DNA of 64,000 nt from an uncultured Anaeromusa sp. (GTDB lineage Bacteria; Bacillota; Negativicutes; Anaeromusales; Anaeromusaceae), in assembly GCF_963676855.1 (NCBI RefSeq), contig NZ_OY781460.1, positions 1,373,501-1,437,500 on the forward strand. Direction: 5' to 3'. Both the position numbers and the translations under genes were made by a program. Below, in pieces: positions 45,639-55,276 of this stretch; within the stretch, counting starts at the first letter, position 1, and each line of letters starts with the position of its first letter. Under the pieces are notes generated by a model. That model worked only from the letters and a program-made list of their open reading frames with translations, did not search any database and was not told the DNA's origin.

Positions 45639-47516
45639 ATGGCAAGCACTAGTTCTGGCAGTGTTACGACATCTACCGTTAATGGTACGTCGCGCATTAC
45701 CGGCTTATCATCTGGCCTTGACGTCGATTCGATCGTAAAAGGCCTAATGGACGCGGAAAAAGTCAAACTCAATAAAATGGAGCAGCAAGAAGACCTGCTG
45801 ACCTGGAGACAAGAAGCGTATCGCAATACCATGGGGACGATGAATACGTTTTCCTCGTCGTACTTGGATTCGTTATCTACCAGCAGTATTACCAAACAAG
45901 GTAATTTTTTACAATATGATACAGAAAGCAGTGATACTGCTTATGTTACGGCTTCTGCTGGCGCCGATGCCAAAGTGGGCAGTCATACAGTGGCTGTATC
46001 GCAGCTAGCGACAGCGAGTACGCGAAGCAGCGGGGCGGCTGTTTCCAAGGGAGTTCAAGGGGGCGTTGCGCCAACCTATGGCTTTACGTCAGGAACGACT
46101 TGGAAAATGTACGTTGATGAGAAGCTATACTCAGTTGACTTATCGAGCGTAACGGATCAGACATCTTTGCAGACGGCTGTTGACAAAGCGGTTGGTAGCG
46201 GCAAAGTAACGGTTGGAACTAATGCGGGTTGCTTAACCTTAACATCGGCAACTGCTGGTGTACAGTATATCTCGGTAGAAACGCAGAACCTTCTTGGGTT
46301 TACTACTGCTGGCGTGCTTGCTAACCGTATTACTACTGGCCAGACTTTGAGCAATATTAATTCGTCTTTAAATTCGCCGATTGTTTTTAGCTCTGATGAA
46401 ATTTCATTTACGATTAATGGCGAAAACTTTACTTTTGATAAAGATGATACACTCAGCGCAGTGATGAGTACGGTAAATAAAAGTGATGCTGGCGTGACGA
46501 TGTCTTATGACTCGATCAATGATAAAATGATACTGACGTCTAAGACGATGGGGGCAGGGGCAACTTTAACGGCCAGTGATACGGGGACAAGTACGTTTAT
46601 TAGCACCCTTTTGAGTAATAATACAGCTGGCAAAGATGCCCAATTGACTCTGGATGGGCAGGCGTTGACACGCAACAGCAATATCGTAACCGTAGACGGC
46701 GTGACTTATACGCTGAATAAAAAGACTACCAGCGATATCACGATTGGCGTGACCCAGAACTCCGACGCAACCTTTGACGTGATTACTAAATTTGTAAATG
46801 GTTATAATACGCTTATTGATACGATTCGAGGCAAGCTGACGGAGAAATATAGCCGCGATTATCAGCCGTTGACAGATGCTCAAAAAAGCTCTATGTCGGA
46901 TTCGGATATTACGGCATGGGAGAAAAAAGCGAAGACCGGCTTGCTGCAGCGTGATGATATGCTGCAGAGTTTTCTGGATGAACTTCGAGGCGCTTTTATG
47001 GCGAGTGTACCTGGAGTGTCGCTGACGCTTAAAAAGATTGGTATAACAAGCAGTAGTTATGCCGATTATGGTAAGATGACTATTAATGAGTCTACCTTGA
47101 AAGAGGCTATTAAGACTGATCCAGAAGGAGTTATGAATCTTTTTAGTCAGAAGTCAACGACATATAATACATCGGCGGTGCGGTCTCTGAGTAGTAGTGA
47201 GCAGACAGTTCGATACAAAGAAGAAGGCTATGGCATGCGATTCTATGACATATTCCAAAAATATGTCGGTACCAGTCGTGACTCAGCAGGCAATAAGGGA
47301 TTATTAGTGGAAAAGGCTGGTTTGGCGGATGATGCCAGTTCGACGGATAATTCTCTTAGTGACCAGATGACAGATATGAAAGAACGCATTACCAACGAGG
47401 AAAAGCGGTTAAGCTTGGTGCAAACGCGTTACTATACGGAATATACGAATATGGAAACGTATTTGAACAAGTTGAATACGCAGATGTCAGTATTCAGCAA
47501 TAACAGTAGTGGTTGA
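45639..47516 (+). CDS. fliD: Flagellar filament cap protein
   Basis: The protein has 625 residues with AAGGAGG upstream. The N-terminal FliD signature is RITGLSSGLDVDSIVKGLM with KVKLNKMEQQEDLL. The C-terminal coiled coil is LSDQMTDMKERITNEEKRL and YTEYTNMETYLNKLNTQMSV. It caps the filament and folds flagellin subunits. The chaperone gene follows after 18 bases. Confidence 0.96.
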   Translation: MASTSSGSVTTSTVNGTSRITGLSSGLDVDSIVKGLMDAEKVKLNKMEQQEDLLTWRQEAYRNTMGTMNTFSSSYLDSLSTSSITKQGNFLQYDTESSDTAYVTASAGADAKVGSHTVAVSQLATASTRSSGAAVSKGVQGGVAPTYGFTSGTTWKMYVDEKLYSVDLSSVTDQTSLQTAVDKAVGSGKVTVGTNAGCLTLTSATAGVQYISVETQNLLGFTTAGVLANRITTGQTLSNINSSLNSPIVFSSDEISFTINGENFTFDKDDTLSAVMSTVNKSDAGVTMSYDSINDKMILTSKTMGAGATLTASDTGTSTFISTLLSNNTAGKDAQLTLDGQALTRNSNIVTVDGVTYTLNKKTTSDITIGVTQNSDATFDVITKFVNGYNTLIDTIRGKLTEKYSRDYQPLTDAQKSSMSDSDITAWEKKAKTGLLQRDDMLQSFLDELRGAFMASVPGVSLTLKKIGITSSSYADYGKMTINESTLKEAIKTDPEGVMNLFSQKSTTYNTSAVRSLSSSEQTVRYKEEGYGMRFYDIFQKYVGTSRDSAGNKGLLVEKAGLADDASSTDNSLSDQMTDMKERITNEEKRLSLVQTRYYTEYTNMETYLNKLNTQMSVFSNNSSG

Positions 47517-47534
47517 TAGGGGAGGGAGCATCCC

Positions 47535-47939
47535 TTGACAGAAACTGAATGCCAGACTTTTTTCAAGGAAGAGTTGCGGCTTTTGGAAAGCTTGGCGGAA
47601 AACAGCAATCGACAAATGCATAAGCTGGAAAAACGTCTTTGGGCTGGATTGCGCCGCCTGAGTGAAGAGCGTGACGCTTATTTGCGTGTTTGGCAAGAAC
47701 GAAAAAGCCGGCGCGAAGACGCCTGGCAGGTTGGCGGCAATTCTTTGCAAGCTTTGCGGGAAGCAGTGCGCGCCAAACAAGCGGAAGTGGAACGCTTGCA
47801 TGCAGAGCTTATGCAAGAGACGGAACGTGCCAAACGGGTACAGTCTTTGAAATTGATGCAGCTTAAAAAAGGACAGGTTGCCACAAATCAATACGAAGGT
47901 CCGGCTCCCACCTCTATGCGGTGGAATATTCAAGGATAA
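47535..47939 (+). CDS. FliT/FlgN-like flagellar export chaperone
   Basis: The protein has 134 residues from a TTG start with GGAGGG upstream. It is almost wholly helical and charged, with LRLLESLAENSNRQMHKLEK and a coiled coil LREAVRAKQAEVERLHAELM. Position directly after fliD and before the operon terminator is the usual place of FliT or FlgN chaperones, which keep FliD or FlgK/FlgL unfolded before export. Sequence alone does not tell which. Confidence 0.65.
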   Translation: MTETECQTFFKEELRLLESLAENSNRQMHKLEKRLWAGLRRLSEERDAYLRVWQERKSRREDAWQVGGNSLQALREAVRAKQAEVERLHAELMQETERAKRVQSLKLMQLKKGQVATNQYEGPAPTSMRWNIQG

Positions 47940-47940
47940 T

Positions 47941-47980
47941 AAACGCCTGGTGAAATCGTGAGTATTTCACCGGGCGTTTT
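47941..47980 (+). terminator. Terminator of the late flagellar operon
   Basis: AAACGCCTGGTGAAAT pairs with ATTTCACCGGGCGTTT (one G-T pair) around CGTGAGT, followed by T and GCG. It shows that the next gene starts at 48009 and not upstream. Confidence 0.85.
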
Positions 47981-48008
47981 GCGTGGCTGGATCAATGGAT
48001 GGTGTAAA

Positions 48009-49361
48009 ATGAAAACACATTCGGTAGAGGAAGGCTTGAATCTGGCACATAGCGGTAAGATTCGAGAAGCAGCTATTTATTTCTGTCAGGCAGTCAAAGA
48101 AGAACCGCATAATCAGGAGTTATATCAGCCTTTAGGAGAATTATTGGTGGCCTTAGAAGAATGGGATCATGCACAGGCTTGCTTTGGACAGTTGATTGCG
48201 TTGGCGCCGGAGTGTGCGGCAGCGTATAATTACATGGGTATTATCTTGAAGCGTAAAGAGTACTTAGTAGAAGCGGAAGCATGCTATCGTAAAGCGATTG
48301 AATTAAAGCCGGACTATGCGGAAGCCTTTCATAACATGGGGAATTGTTTGTTGCGCGAAGAAAAATACGCAGAAGCGGAAAAGGCTTATTTGCAAGCAGT
48401 GAAATTGGAACCGGATTTATTGAAAGCGCGATTTTCCTTGGGAATATTCTACTTGCTCATGGGGCAGCGGGAAAAAGGCTGGAAATGGTATGATGCCAGG
48501 CTAGATTGGAAAGAATCTTTTCGTATGGATATTCCCATCTGGCAGGGGGAAAGCTTAGAGGGACGCAATGTCCTTCTCTTTTACGAGCAAGGCTTTGGAG
48601 ATATGCTGCACTGCCTTCGTTATGTGTCGCAAATTGTAGCTATGGCGAAGCACGTAACCGTCTGGATTCAAGAACCGCTGGCAAGACTGCTCCAGGAAAT
48701 GGAGCCGGAGTATCGGGTTTGTACCAGCAATCGCGAGTTAGACGTAACGCAGTTTGATTTTGCTTGCTCCATTTTTAGTTTGCCTGCGAAACTCACCTCC
48801 TTGGAGGCGGAAGTTCCGTATCTTTGGGCGGCCCAAGAAAACAAAGAAATTTGGCGTGAAAAACTAGAGTCTGCTGCCAAGGGACGTCTTAAAGTCGGCG
48901 TAGTCTGGGCTGGAAATCCGGAGCATTCGAATGATGAAAATCGTTCCTGCTCTTTTGAAGAATTTCGGCGGTTGTTTGCGATTCCTGGCGTGCTGTGGGT
49001 GAATTTGCAAGTTGGCGAGGAACAAAAATGTTTTCAAGAAGCAGCTGAAGTTGAGAGTCTGTTCGATACGGCGGGAGAGTTGACTGATTTTGCCGAAACG
49101 GCTGGAGTTATCGATAATTTGGATGTAGTCATCGCCGTGGATACGGCGGTAGCGCATTTGGCCGGAGCTATGGGGAAACCGACATGGCTGCTTTTACCGT
49201 ACCGGCCCGAATGGCGCTGGGAGCTAAAGAGGGAAGATTGTTTTTGGTATCCTACCATGCGCTTATTTCGCCAAATAGTTCAAGGTGATTGGTCAGAAGT
49301 GCTGCAGCGGGTTACTAATGACTTGACGGAACTAGTGAGCTCAGGAGAAGGGCGGACATAG
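48009..49361 (+). CDS. TPR-glycosyltransferase, first copy (probable flagellin modification)
   Basis: The ATG at 48009, after the operon terminator, gives 450 residues. About four TPR units (residues ~5-150; CYRKAIELKPDYAEAFHNMG, YLQAVKLEPDLLKARFSLG) are joined to a GT9/heptosyltransferase-like domain. Domain motifs are LLFYEQGFGDMLHCLRYV, VGVVWAGNPEHSND and VIAVDTAVAHLAGAMGKPTW, the last being the nucleotide-sugar-binding signature. Genes of this plan next to flagellar operons usually add sugars to flagellin. The acceptor and sugar are not determined. Confidence 0.8.
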   Translation: MKTHSVEEGLNLAHSGKIREAAIYFCQAVKEEPHNQELYQPLGELLVALEEWDHAQACFGQLIALAPECAAAYNYMGIILKRKEYLVEAEACYRKAIELKPDYAEAFHNMGNCLLREEKYAEAEKAYLQAVKLEPDLLKARFSLGIFYLLMGQREKGWKWYDARLDWKESFRMDIPIWQGESLEGRNVLLFYEQGFGDMLHCLRYVSQIVAMAKHVTVWIQEPLARLLQEMEPEYRVCTSNRELDVTQFDFACSIFSLPAKLTSLEAEVPYLWAAQENKEIWREKLESAAKGRLKVGVVWAGNPEHSNDENRSCSFEEFRRLFAIPGVLWVNLQVGEEQKCFQEAAEVESLFDTAGELTDFAETAGVIDNLDVVIAVDTAVAHLAGAMGKPTWLLLPYRPEWRWELKREDCFWYPTMRLFRQIVQGDWSEVLQRVTNDLTELVSSGEGRT

Positions 49362-49363
49362 AA

Positions 49364-51211
49364 ATGGCAGAAAGTTCGTATGTTGAGCAGGGAAAAAAGC
49401 TAGCATTAGAGGGGAAATACCTGGAAGCGGCTGTATTGTTTGAGCAAGCGGCGGAGAAAAATCCCGAAGATGTTCAACCATATTGGCTTTTGGGTGTAGC
49501 GCTAGCTGAGGCGGGGGAGTTAGAAAAAGCAGTGGCAGCGCTGTTCCGCGCTACGTCGTTGAAGCCTGATTTTTGGGAAGCCTATTTTTACTTGGGCTTG
49601 TGCCTAAAAGGCATGGGACGGTTGGATGGGGCAGAGGCTTGTTTGCGCAAGGTGCTGACGTTGCAGCCGAATCATGCGGAGAGCTATAATAATTTGGGGC
49701 TGATTCTGAACGAGGCGGGTCAACTGCTTGAGGCGGAGTCCTGCTTTTTGGTAGCCTTGGAACTAACGCCAGATAGTGCAGAACTTTGCAATAATTACGG
49801 GGTGTTAAAATTTAAGTCTCACTTATTAGCAGAGGCAGTTCATTGGTTTCGGAAGGCCATTGACTTGCAGCCGGAATATGTGCAAGCGTGCAACAATCTG
49901 GGGTTGGCGTTGAAAGACAGCGATAAACCAGAAGAAGCCTGCGAGTGGTTTCGGCGGGCTTTAGAAATTCAACCTAATTATGGGGAAGCGCATAATAACC
50001 TGGGGCTTGTTTTAAAGGACTTGCAAGAACTCACGAAAGCAGAGGTTCATTTTCGCAAAGCGATCGAATTAAGGCGGGAACACGAAGGTGCCTATAATAA
50101 TCTTTTTTTGCTGCTGAAAGATGCTGGAAGATTGGAAGAGGCTGAAGCGTGTCTGCGGCAGGGCATTGCGGTGAAACCGGAGCATGCTTTGTTTTACTAC
50201 CATTTGGGAAATTTTGTGCAGGATTTGGGTCGCTTGGAAGAAGCGATTGCAGCACATGAAAAAGCCTTGGCGCTTCAGCCGGAGTATCAGGAAGCGGCTT
50301 ATGCACTGGGGTTGATTTATTTTTCGCTGGGACAGTATGAAAGGGCCTGGGAAAAGTATGAGCTTCGCTGGCCTTTGTTTGGCAACTTTCAACCGCCTAT
50401 TCCTTTATGGCAAGGAGAAGACTTGACTGGGAAGAAGATATTATTGTTTCGCGAACAAGGGTATGGCGACATTATTCAATTTTCCCGGTATGCTCCTATG
50501 GTTGCAGCGATGGCAAAGGAGACAATCTTGTGGGTGGATACTCCAGTAGAGAGCCTGATGACGAATTCCTTTGCGATGCGTGTGGTTGGCGGCAACCGTG
50601 TGCCGGACGGAGAATATGATGTAGCCTGTGCCTTAATGAGTTTGCCCTATTGGTTTCATACGAAAGAAGAGACCATCCCTGCACAAGTTCCTTATTTATA
50701 TGCGTCAAAAGAAAGATCAACTGCATGGAGAGATCGACTGGCCCATGCAACAGAGGGGAAGAAGCTGCGCGTAGGCGTAGTTTGGGCCGGAAACCCTAAA
50801 CATAAAAATGACGCCAACCGTTCGGTGGCGATTCAAGCTTTTCAAGAATTGTTTGCGTTGCAGGATATTGCTTGGGTTAGCTTGCAAGCGGGAACGCGAG
50901 CCCAAGAGGTGCAGCAAACAGTATCTCCCGTGTGGGATGTTTCTGCGGAACTAACTGATTTTACGGAAACCGCAGCGTTGATTACTAATTTAGATTTGGT
51001 CCTTGCAGCCGATACGGCAGTAGCACACTTGGCAGGAGCCATGGGAAAAGAGACCTGGGTTTTGATCCCGCACATTGCAGAATGGCGCTGGCAATTGAAA
51101 CGAGAGGATACCCCGTGGTATCCGACGATGCGCTTGTTTCGCCAGCAGCAGCCGGGAGATTGGCTAGAAGTGTTGGGGAGGGTTAAAGCAGAACTGTTAA
51201 AAAAATTGTGA
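49364..51211 (+). CDS. TPR-glycosyltransferase, second copy
   Basis: The protein has 615 residues and starts 2 bases after the first copy's stop codon. About nine TPR units (residues ~5-320, for example NNLGLILNEAGQLLEAE and ACNNLGLALKDSDKPEEACE) precede the same GT9-like domain. Motifs are ILLFREQGYGDIIQFSRYA, VGVVWAGNPKHKND and LAADTAVAHLAGAMGKETW. It is a clear paralogue of the upstream gene with an expanded TPR array. The pair may act in sequence or on different acceptors. Confidence 0.8.
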   Translation: MAESSYVEQGKKLALEGKYLEAAVLFEQAAEKNPEDVQPYWLLGVALAEAGELEKAVAALFRATSLKPDFWEAYFYLGLCLKGMGRLDGAEACLRKVLTLQPNHAESYNNLGLILNEAGQLLEAESCFLVALELTPDSAELCNNYGVLKFKSHLLAEAVHWFRKAIDLQPEYVQACNNLGLALKDSDKPEEACEWFRRALEIQPNYGEAHNNLGLVLKDLQELTKAEVHFRKAIELRREHEGAYNNLFLLLKDAGRLEEAEACLRQGIAVKPEHALFYYHLGNFVQDLGRLEEAIAAHEKALALQPEYQEAAYALGLIYFSLGQYERAWEKYELRWPLFGNFQPPIPLWQGEDLTGKKILLFREQGYGDIIQFSRYAPMVAAMAKETILWVDTPVESLMTNSFAMRVVGGNRVPDGEYDVACALMSLPYWFHTKEETIPAQVPYLYASKERSTAWRDRLAHATEGKKLRVGVVWAGNPKHKNDANRSVAIQAFQELFALQDIAWVSLQAGTRAQEVQQTVSPVWDVSAELTDFTETAALITNLDLVLAADTAVAHLAGAMGKETWVLIPHIAEWRWQLKREDTPWYPTMRLFRQQQPGDWLEVLGRVKAELLKKL

Positions 51212-51284
51212 TCTGGAAAAAATCAGATTTTAAACAAGCGTATAAAGAGTAGAGTGGGGAGGCAGCGGAGTATAGGGTCAAATA

Positions 51285-51352
51285 AAAAAACAGCTAAAGC
51301 TAGGATGTTTGCGGGAAAGTTTCTGCAAACACACTTGCTTTAGCTGTTTTTA
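51285..51352. terminator. Long terminator after the glycosyltransferase pair
   Basis: AAAAACAGCTAAAGC (to 51300) pairs with GCTTTAGCTGTTTTT (51337-51351). Inside, TGTTTGC and GCAAACA form an inner stem. It also faces the minus-strand gene ending at 51364, so it may work for both. Confidence 0.9.
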
Positions 51353-51363
51353 ATGTAAGGAAG

Positions 51364-51609
51364 TCACCATGACTCCAAACGGATGGAGATGCGCTCCGGC
51401 AGGGAGCGTATAAGGTGAGGGATGCGGCAGAAGGCTTTATATAAGGCCCAGCAAGACAAACAAACTAGTACGGTTCGCGGCGTGGGAGACGTCGCTAGAC
51501 GCATCAAAAGCTCATCCAGGACCAAAATCAATTCGTTGCCGCCAATAATCAGGCCGGAACCGATTAAGGCAATAATGCGATACAAAAGAATGTAAAAGGA
51601 CCGCAACAC
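51364..51609 (-). CDS. Small hydrophobic protein of unknown function
   Basis: The protein has 81 residues from a GTG with AAAGGAG 8 nt upstream. A hydrophobic stretch (residues ~4-33, YILLYRIIALIGSGLIIGG and following) is followed by an amphipathic part (TVLVCLSCWALYKAF) and a basic end. It is probably membrane-associated. I recognise no family; function unknown. Confidence 0.6.
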   Translation of the reverse strand: MLRSFYILLYRIIALIGSGLIIGGNELILVLDELLMRLATSPTPRTVLVCLSCWALYKAFCRIPHLIRSLPERISIRLESW

Positions 51610-51790
51610 GGAATCCGCTCCTTTCTTTTTTTTCTATCATATCACTTCCATTCTGCTTTGCCTATGAAAAGATGATAAGACAATGATTTTTTCAATAAAG
51701 CGTTGCTAAAAGCAGGAAAGTGACATCGAGAAGACGAAATAAACAGAAAACTATCCTTGAATAAAGTCTATACAAGGAGGACGAGACAGT

Positions 51791-52099
51791 ATGAAATGGG
51801 AAGATGCAATCGCTTTATCCAGTGAGGGCAAGATTGAGTCCATGTGCCGGGTGGTAGGCGAATGGGGCGTGTTTATCGGCGGTCAGTGCATCGGTATTAA
51901 AGTTGTCGAAGCAGGCGATGGCAGACTGGGACATCGTACAAGCCATTTTTATCAACCGGCTGGCGCGGCCTATCCGTATGTCAGCCCTAATGAGTGGTTC
52001 GCAACTATGGAAGATGCTTTGATTGATGCCACTAAGCAGCTTGCAGAACCTTATGATCCGGAAAATCCGGGAACATGGACCGTGAATTGCGGGTATTAA
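51791..52099 (+). CDS. Small protein of unknown function
   Basis: The protein has 102 residues; CAAGGAGGACGAGACAGT before the ATG is a strong start signal, and a terminator follows 10 bases after the stop. It is cytosolic in composition, with MKWEDAIALSSEGKIESMCR, a glycine-rich strand region (GVFIGGQCIGIKVVEAGDG) and aromatic WFATMEDAL. No family recognised. It is a complete single-gene unit. Confidence 0.75.
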   Translation: MKWEDAIALSSEGKIESMCRVVGEWGVFIGGQCIGIKVVEAGDGRLGHRTSHFYQPAGAAYPYVSPNEWFATMEDALIDATKQLAEPYDPENPGTWTVNCGY

Positions 52100-52108
52100 T
52101 AGTGATAG

Positions 52109-52150
52109 AAAGTCCCGGAGGTGGCTTATAGCCAAATCCGGGACTTTCTG
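52109..52150. terminator. Terminator between convergent genes
   Basis: AAAGTCCCGGA (52109-52119) pairs exactly with TCCGGGACTTT (52137-52147); an inner TGGCTTATAGCCA hairpin lies in the loop. It serves the small gene at 51791 and may also serve the opposing regulator gene ending at 52205. Confidence 0.85.
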
Positions 52151-52204
52151 ATTATCAGAGGCTGCGTCTAAGTTAATCTTTGTGAAGTGCTGAATTTTTT
52201 ATTT

Positions 52205-53767
52205 TCAATGGGATCTTTCTGTTGAGGAGAGGCCGTATTTACGAAGCTTTTTTAGAATCGCAGTATGGGACAACCCTAAAGCGAGGCCTAGTTGACGGGC
52301 GCTACGATATTCGCTCATTGCCTCAGAAAGAATTTGTTTTTCCACTTCTTGCATGGACACGGCCAAGGACTGTACTTTTTTTGCAGGAACTATCAAATGA
52401 TTACTAGGCAAAGCAGCGGTAGAGGGCAAAAAGATATGTTCACTTAAGAGCACCGGCCCGTTGACAATGTTGCAGGCTCGCTCCATGATATTCTCCAATT
52501 CGCGTATATTACCGGGCCAATGATAGTGTTTGAGTTTTTCTAGGGCTGTGCTGCTGATTTCCTGCACGCCTTTTTGGAGTTTAGTGGCAAAACGGTGTAA
52601 AAAGAAGCGGCTAAGGGGAGCGATGTCTTCTAAACGTTCGCGCAGAGGAGGGAGGAATAGAGGAATGACATTTAAGCGATAGTACAAATCCTCGCGGAAG
52701 GTTCCTTGGGCCATCAAAGTTTCGAGCGGACGATTAGTAGCGGCTAGGATGCGAACGTTGATGGGTTGCTCCCGGGTGCTGCCTAAGCGGCGAACTTTTC
52801 GCTCTTGCAGTACGCGCAATAGTTTGGCCTGCAGATGCGAAGAAACTTCGCCGATTTCATCCAAAAACAAAGTGCCTCCATTGGCTAGTTCAAAAAGACC
52901 GGCTTTGCCGCCCTTGATGGCACCTGTAAAAGAACCTTCTTCATAGCCGAAGAGTTCACTTTCCAAGAGTGCATCGGGAATGGCTGCGCAGTTGACCGGC
53001 AGGAAAGCTTTGGCATTGCGCGGCGATGCGGCATGAAGGGCGCGGGCGATTAGCTCTTTGCCGGTGCCAGTTTCGCCGCGGATTAAGACCGTGGAATCAC
53101 TGCGGGCATAGGTTTGGGCTTGGGATACTACTTCCTGCATGGCGGTACTGGTGAAGATGATTTCTGCGAAGGTGAATGGAGAGGGGCCTGTCAATCGGTG
53201 AACAAGCTCTTGGACATCTCGAATGTCCCGCAGTACAACCATAGCGCCGCTGACAAAACCAGCGGCATCTAAAAGTGGAGTACTGGTAGCGAGGCAATGT
53301 CCGGCAACTTTTTCAAAAAACAACTCTTCATTATGATAACTCTTGCCGCTTTCTAGTGTGCGACGCAGGGGGGAAGAAGACGGAAAAATATCTTCCAGCC
53401 ACTTGCCCAGAATTTCGTCGACAGGACAGTGGAGCAACTTTTCCGCAGCTGGATTGCATTGGGTAATGCGTCCATGACGGTCAATCGCAATAATGCCGTC
53501 CTGTACAGAGGTCAGCATGGCCTGAATTTGCTGCGAGCGTTCTTGGTGAGGCATCAGATCGATCATTTCGACATCAAGAATACCAGGAACGGTTAAAAGA
53601 CATTCAGCTAGTTCCCGAGCGGCATGGTGGGATAGGGGCTGAACTTCCAGAAAAATGACGCGCAGATCGACTTCCATAGAAAGAATGTTGATATGTCGTT
53701 CTGCAAGAATGCGAGAGATATCCATGACTAAGCCGACGCGGTCAATATTGGGAAGGCGAAAACGCAT
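52205..53767 (-). CDS. TyrR-like sigma-54-dependent activator (ACT-PAS-AAA+-Fis)
   Basis: The protein has 520 residues. N-terminal ACT-like domain (1-~75, IDRVGLVMDISRILAERHIN), PAS domain (MLTSVQDGIIAIDRHGRITQ), and AAA+ domain with RGETGTGKELIARALH (Walker A), GYEEGSFTGA (the GAFTGA loop with Ser for Ala) and GGTLFLDEIGE (Walker B). The Fis-type HTH is SARQLGLALGLSHTAILKKL. ACT domains bind amino acids. It is divergent from ald, which has a -24/-12 promoter and an upstream palindrome, so it probably activates ald in response to an amino acid. Confidence 0.93.
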   Translation of the reverse strand: MRFRLPNIDRVGLVMDISRILAERHINILSMEVDLRVIFLEVQPLSHHAARELAECLLTVPGILDVEMIDLMPHQERSQQIQAMLTSVQDGIIAIDRHGRITQCNPAAEKLLHCPVDEILGKWLEDIFPSSSPLRRTLESGKSYHNEELFFEKVAGHCLATSTPLLDAAGFVSGAMVVLRDIRDVQELVHRLTGPSPFTFAEIIFTSTAMQEVVSQAQTYARSDSTVLIRGETGTGKELIARALHAASPRNAKAFLPVNCAAIPDALLESELFGYEEGSFTGAIKGGKAGLFELANGGTLFLDEIGEVSSHLQAKLLRVLQERKVRRLGSTREQPINVRILAATNRPLETLMAQGTFREDLYYRLNVIPLFLPPLRERLEDIAPLSRFFLHRFATKLQKGVQEISSTALEKLKHYHWPGNIRELENIMERACNIVNGPVLLSEHIFLPSTAALPSNHLIVPAKKVQSLAVSMQEVEKQILSEAMSEYRSARQLGLALGLSHTAILKKLRKYGLSSTERSH

Positions 53768-53849
53768 GAGAGAAATTCCTTTCTATGAAGAGATAGCGGC
53801 TAAAGCAAGCTTTCTATTTAGTGTATTACACAAGATTTATTAATTTCCT

Positions 53850-53883
53850 GCAACAAAAGTTTCCAGTTGGAAACTTTTGTTGC
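53850..53883. promoter_or_regulatory. 34-bp palindrome, upstream activator site of ald
   Basis: Two 16-nt arms, GCAACAAAAGTTTCCA and its exact complement, flank a GT centre. The half-site AAAAGTTTCCA recurs at 53898-53908, with a degenerate inverted partner ending near 53921. Both lie 40-100 bases upstream of the -24/-12 promoter, where sigma-54 activators bind. The divergent TyrR-like protein is the likely ligand. Confidence 0.85.
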
Positions 53884-53947
53884 CGATAAATGGTGCGAAA
53901 AGTTTCCACTGATAGGAAAAAGTTCAGTAAAATAGTCTTAGTAGACT

Positions 53948-53963
53948 TGGCATGGTTATTGCT
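53948..53963 (+). promoter_or_regulatory. Sigma-54 (-24/-12) promoter of ald
   Basis: TGGCAT-GGTTA-TTGCT matches the consensus TGGCAY-N5-TTGCW exactly. It is 50 bases upstream of the ald start codon. Confidence 0.92.
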
Positions 53964-54013
53964 TTATTAAAAAGCAACGGTACAAACCGTAAATTTCATT
54001 TGGAGGGATTACG

Positions 54014-55132
54014 ATGATTGTTGCAGTGGCGAAGGAAATTAAAAATAATGAAAACCGGGTGGGCTTGACGCCTGCCGGCGTAGATGCGTTAGTGCAAGCT
54101 GGACACAAAGTGTTGGTGGAAAAAGGGGCGGGCCTAGGCAGTGGTTTTAGCGATGAAGCATATCAAAAAGCAGGTGGCGCTGTCGTGGCGGATCGCAAGG
54201 AATTGTTTGCTAGTGCCGAAATGATTATAAAAGTCAAAGAGCCTTTGCCGGCGGAATATGATTTGTTCCATGAAGGACAGATTTTATATACGTACTTGCA
54301 TTTAGCTCCGGAACCGGCTTTGACGGAAGCGCTGCTCAAAAAGAAAGTAGTGGGCATTGCTTACGAAACCATTTTGGGAAGCCATGGCGGGTTGCCATTA
54401 TTGGCGCCAATGAGCGAAGTGGCTGGACGCATGGCAGTGCAGATTGGCGCTCAATTTCTAGAAAAACCTTGTGGCGGCAAAGGAATTCTGTTAGGAGGCG
54501 TTCCTGGCGTAGAAGTAGGACAGGTAGTGATTGTTGGCGGCGGCATCGTTGGTACTAATGCTGCCAAAATAGCGGTAGGCATGGGCGCGCGTGTTACTGT
54601 CCTAGATCGTTCGGCAGAACGTCTTGCGTACTTGGATGATATTTTTGGCGGGCGCGTGCAGACTGTTATGTCTAACAGCTTCAATTTGGCTAAATGGGTT
54701 AAGCAAGCCGACTTGCTGGTGGGGGCTGTGTTGCTGCCAGGAGCCAAAGCCCCGAAATTGGTAACCGAGGAAATGGTAAAATCGATGGAGCCTGGTTCGG
54801 TTATTGTCGACGTAGCGATTGACCAAGGCGGCTCGGTGGCAACTATTGATCGTATTACGACGCATAGCGAACCTACCTATGAAAAATATGGTGTTGTGCA
54901 TTATGCAGTAGCTAATATGCCTGGTGCAGTGGCCAGAACGTCTACTTTGGCGTTGACAAATGTGACCTTAGATTATGCGCTGCAGATTGCCAATAAAGGC
55001 TGGAAGAAGGCATTGAAAGACAATGCCGGTCTGGCTAATGGTTTGAATGTGGTGGATGGCAACGTGACCTTCCAGGCGGTTGCTGAAGCGTTGAGCTTGC
55101 CATATGTACCGGCAGCGCGTTTCTTGGATTAA
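54014..55132 (+). CDS. ald: Alanine dehydrogenase
   Basis: The protein has 372 residues, GGAGG upstream, the normal family length. N-terminal [17 protein letters not shown] and catalytic-domain YLHLAPEP; the NAD-binding fold has [21 protein letters not shown] (~167-187). [12 protein letters not shown] and [15 protein letters not shown] are also family signatures. The cytosolic hexamer converts L-alanine, NAD+ and water to pyruvate, ammonium and NADH. A sigma-54 promoter controls it, consistent with amino-acid use as carbon and nitrogen source. Confidence 0.97.
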   Translation: MIVAVAKEIKNNENRVGLTPAGVDALVQAGHKVLVEKGAGLGSGFSDEAYQKAGGAVVADRKELFASAEMIIKVKEPLPAEYDLFHEGQILYTYLHLAPEPALTEALLKKKVVGIAYETILGSHGGLPLLAPMSEVAGRMAVQIGAQFLEKPCGGKGILLGGVPGVEVGQVVIVGGGIVGTNAAKIAVGMGARVTVLDRSAERLAYLDDIFGGRVQTVMSNSFNLAKWVKQADLLVGAVLLPGAKAPKLVTEEMVKSMEPGSVIVDVAIDQGGSVATIDRITTHSEPTYEKYGVVHYAVANMPGAVARTSTLALTNVTLDYALQIANKGWKKALKDNAGLANGLNVVDGNVTFQAVAEALSLPYVPAARFLD

Positions 55133-55152
55133 GAAAACAACAGGAAACAATA

Positions 55153-55200
55153 AACCATCTCTTGCAGGTATTGAAATCCTACAAGAGATGGTTCTTTTTT
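55153..55200 (+). terminator. Terminator after ald
   Basis: AACCATCTCTTG pairs exactly with CAAGAGATGGTT around a loop that also has AGG/CCT pairing, followed by CTTTTTTT. Confidence 0.95.
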
Positions 55201-55276
55201 TAAATAAGCCTGGAAAAATAACTATATCTTGTGTATAATTATAGTGTTGATACTACATATGGATGGAGTGGCTAAA

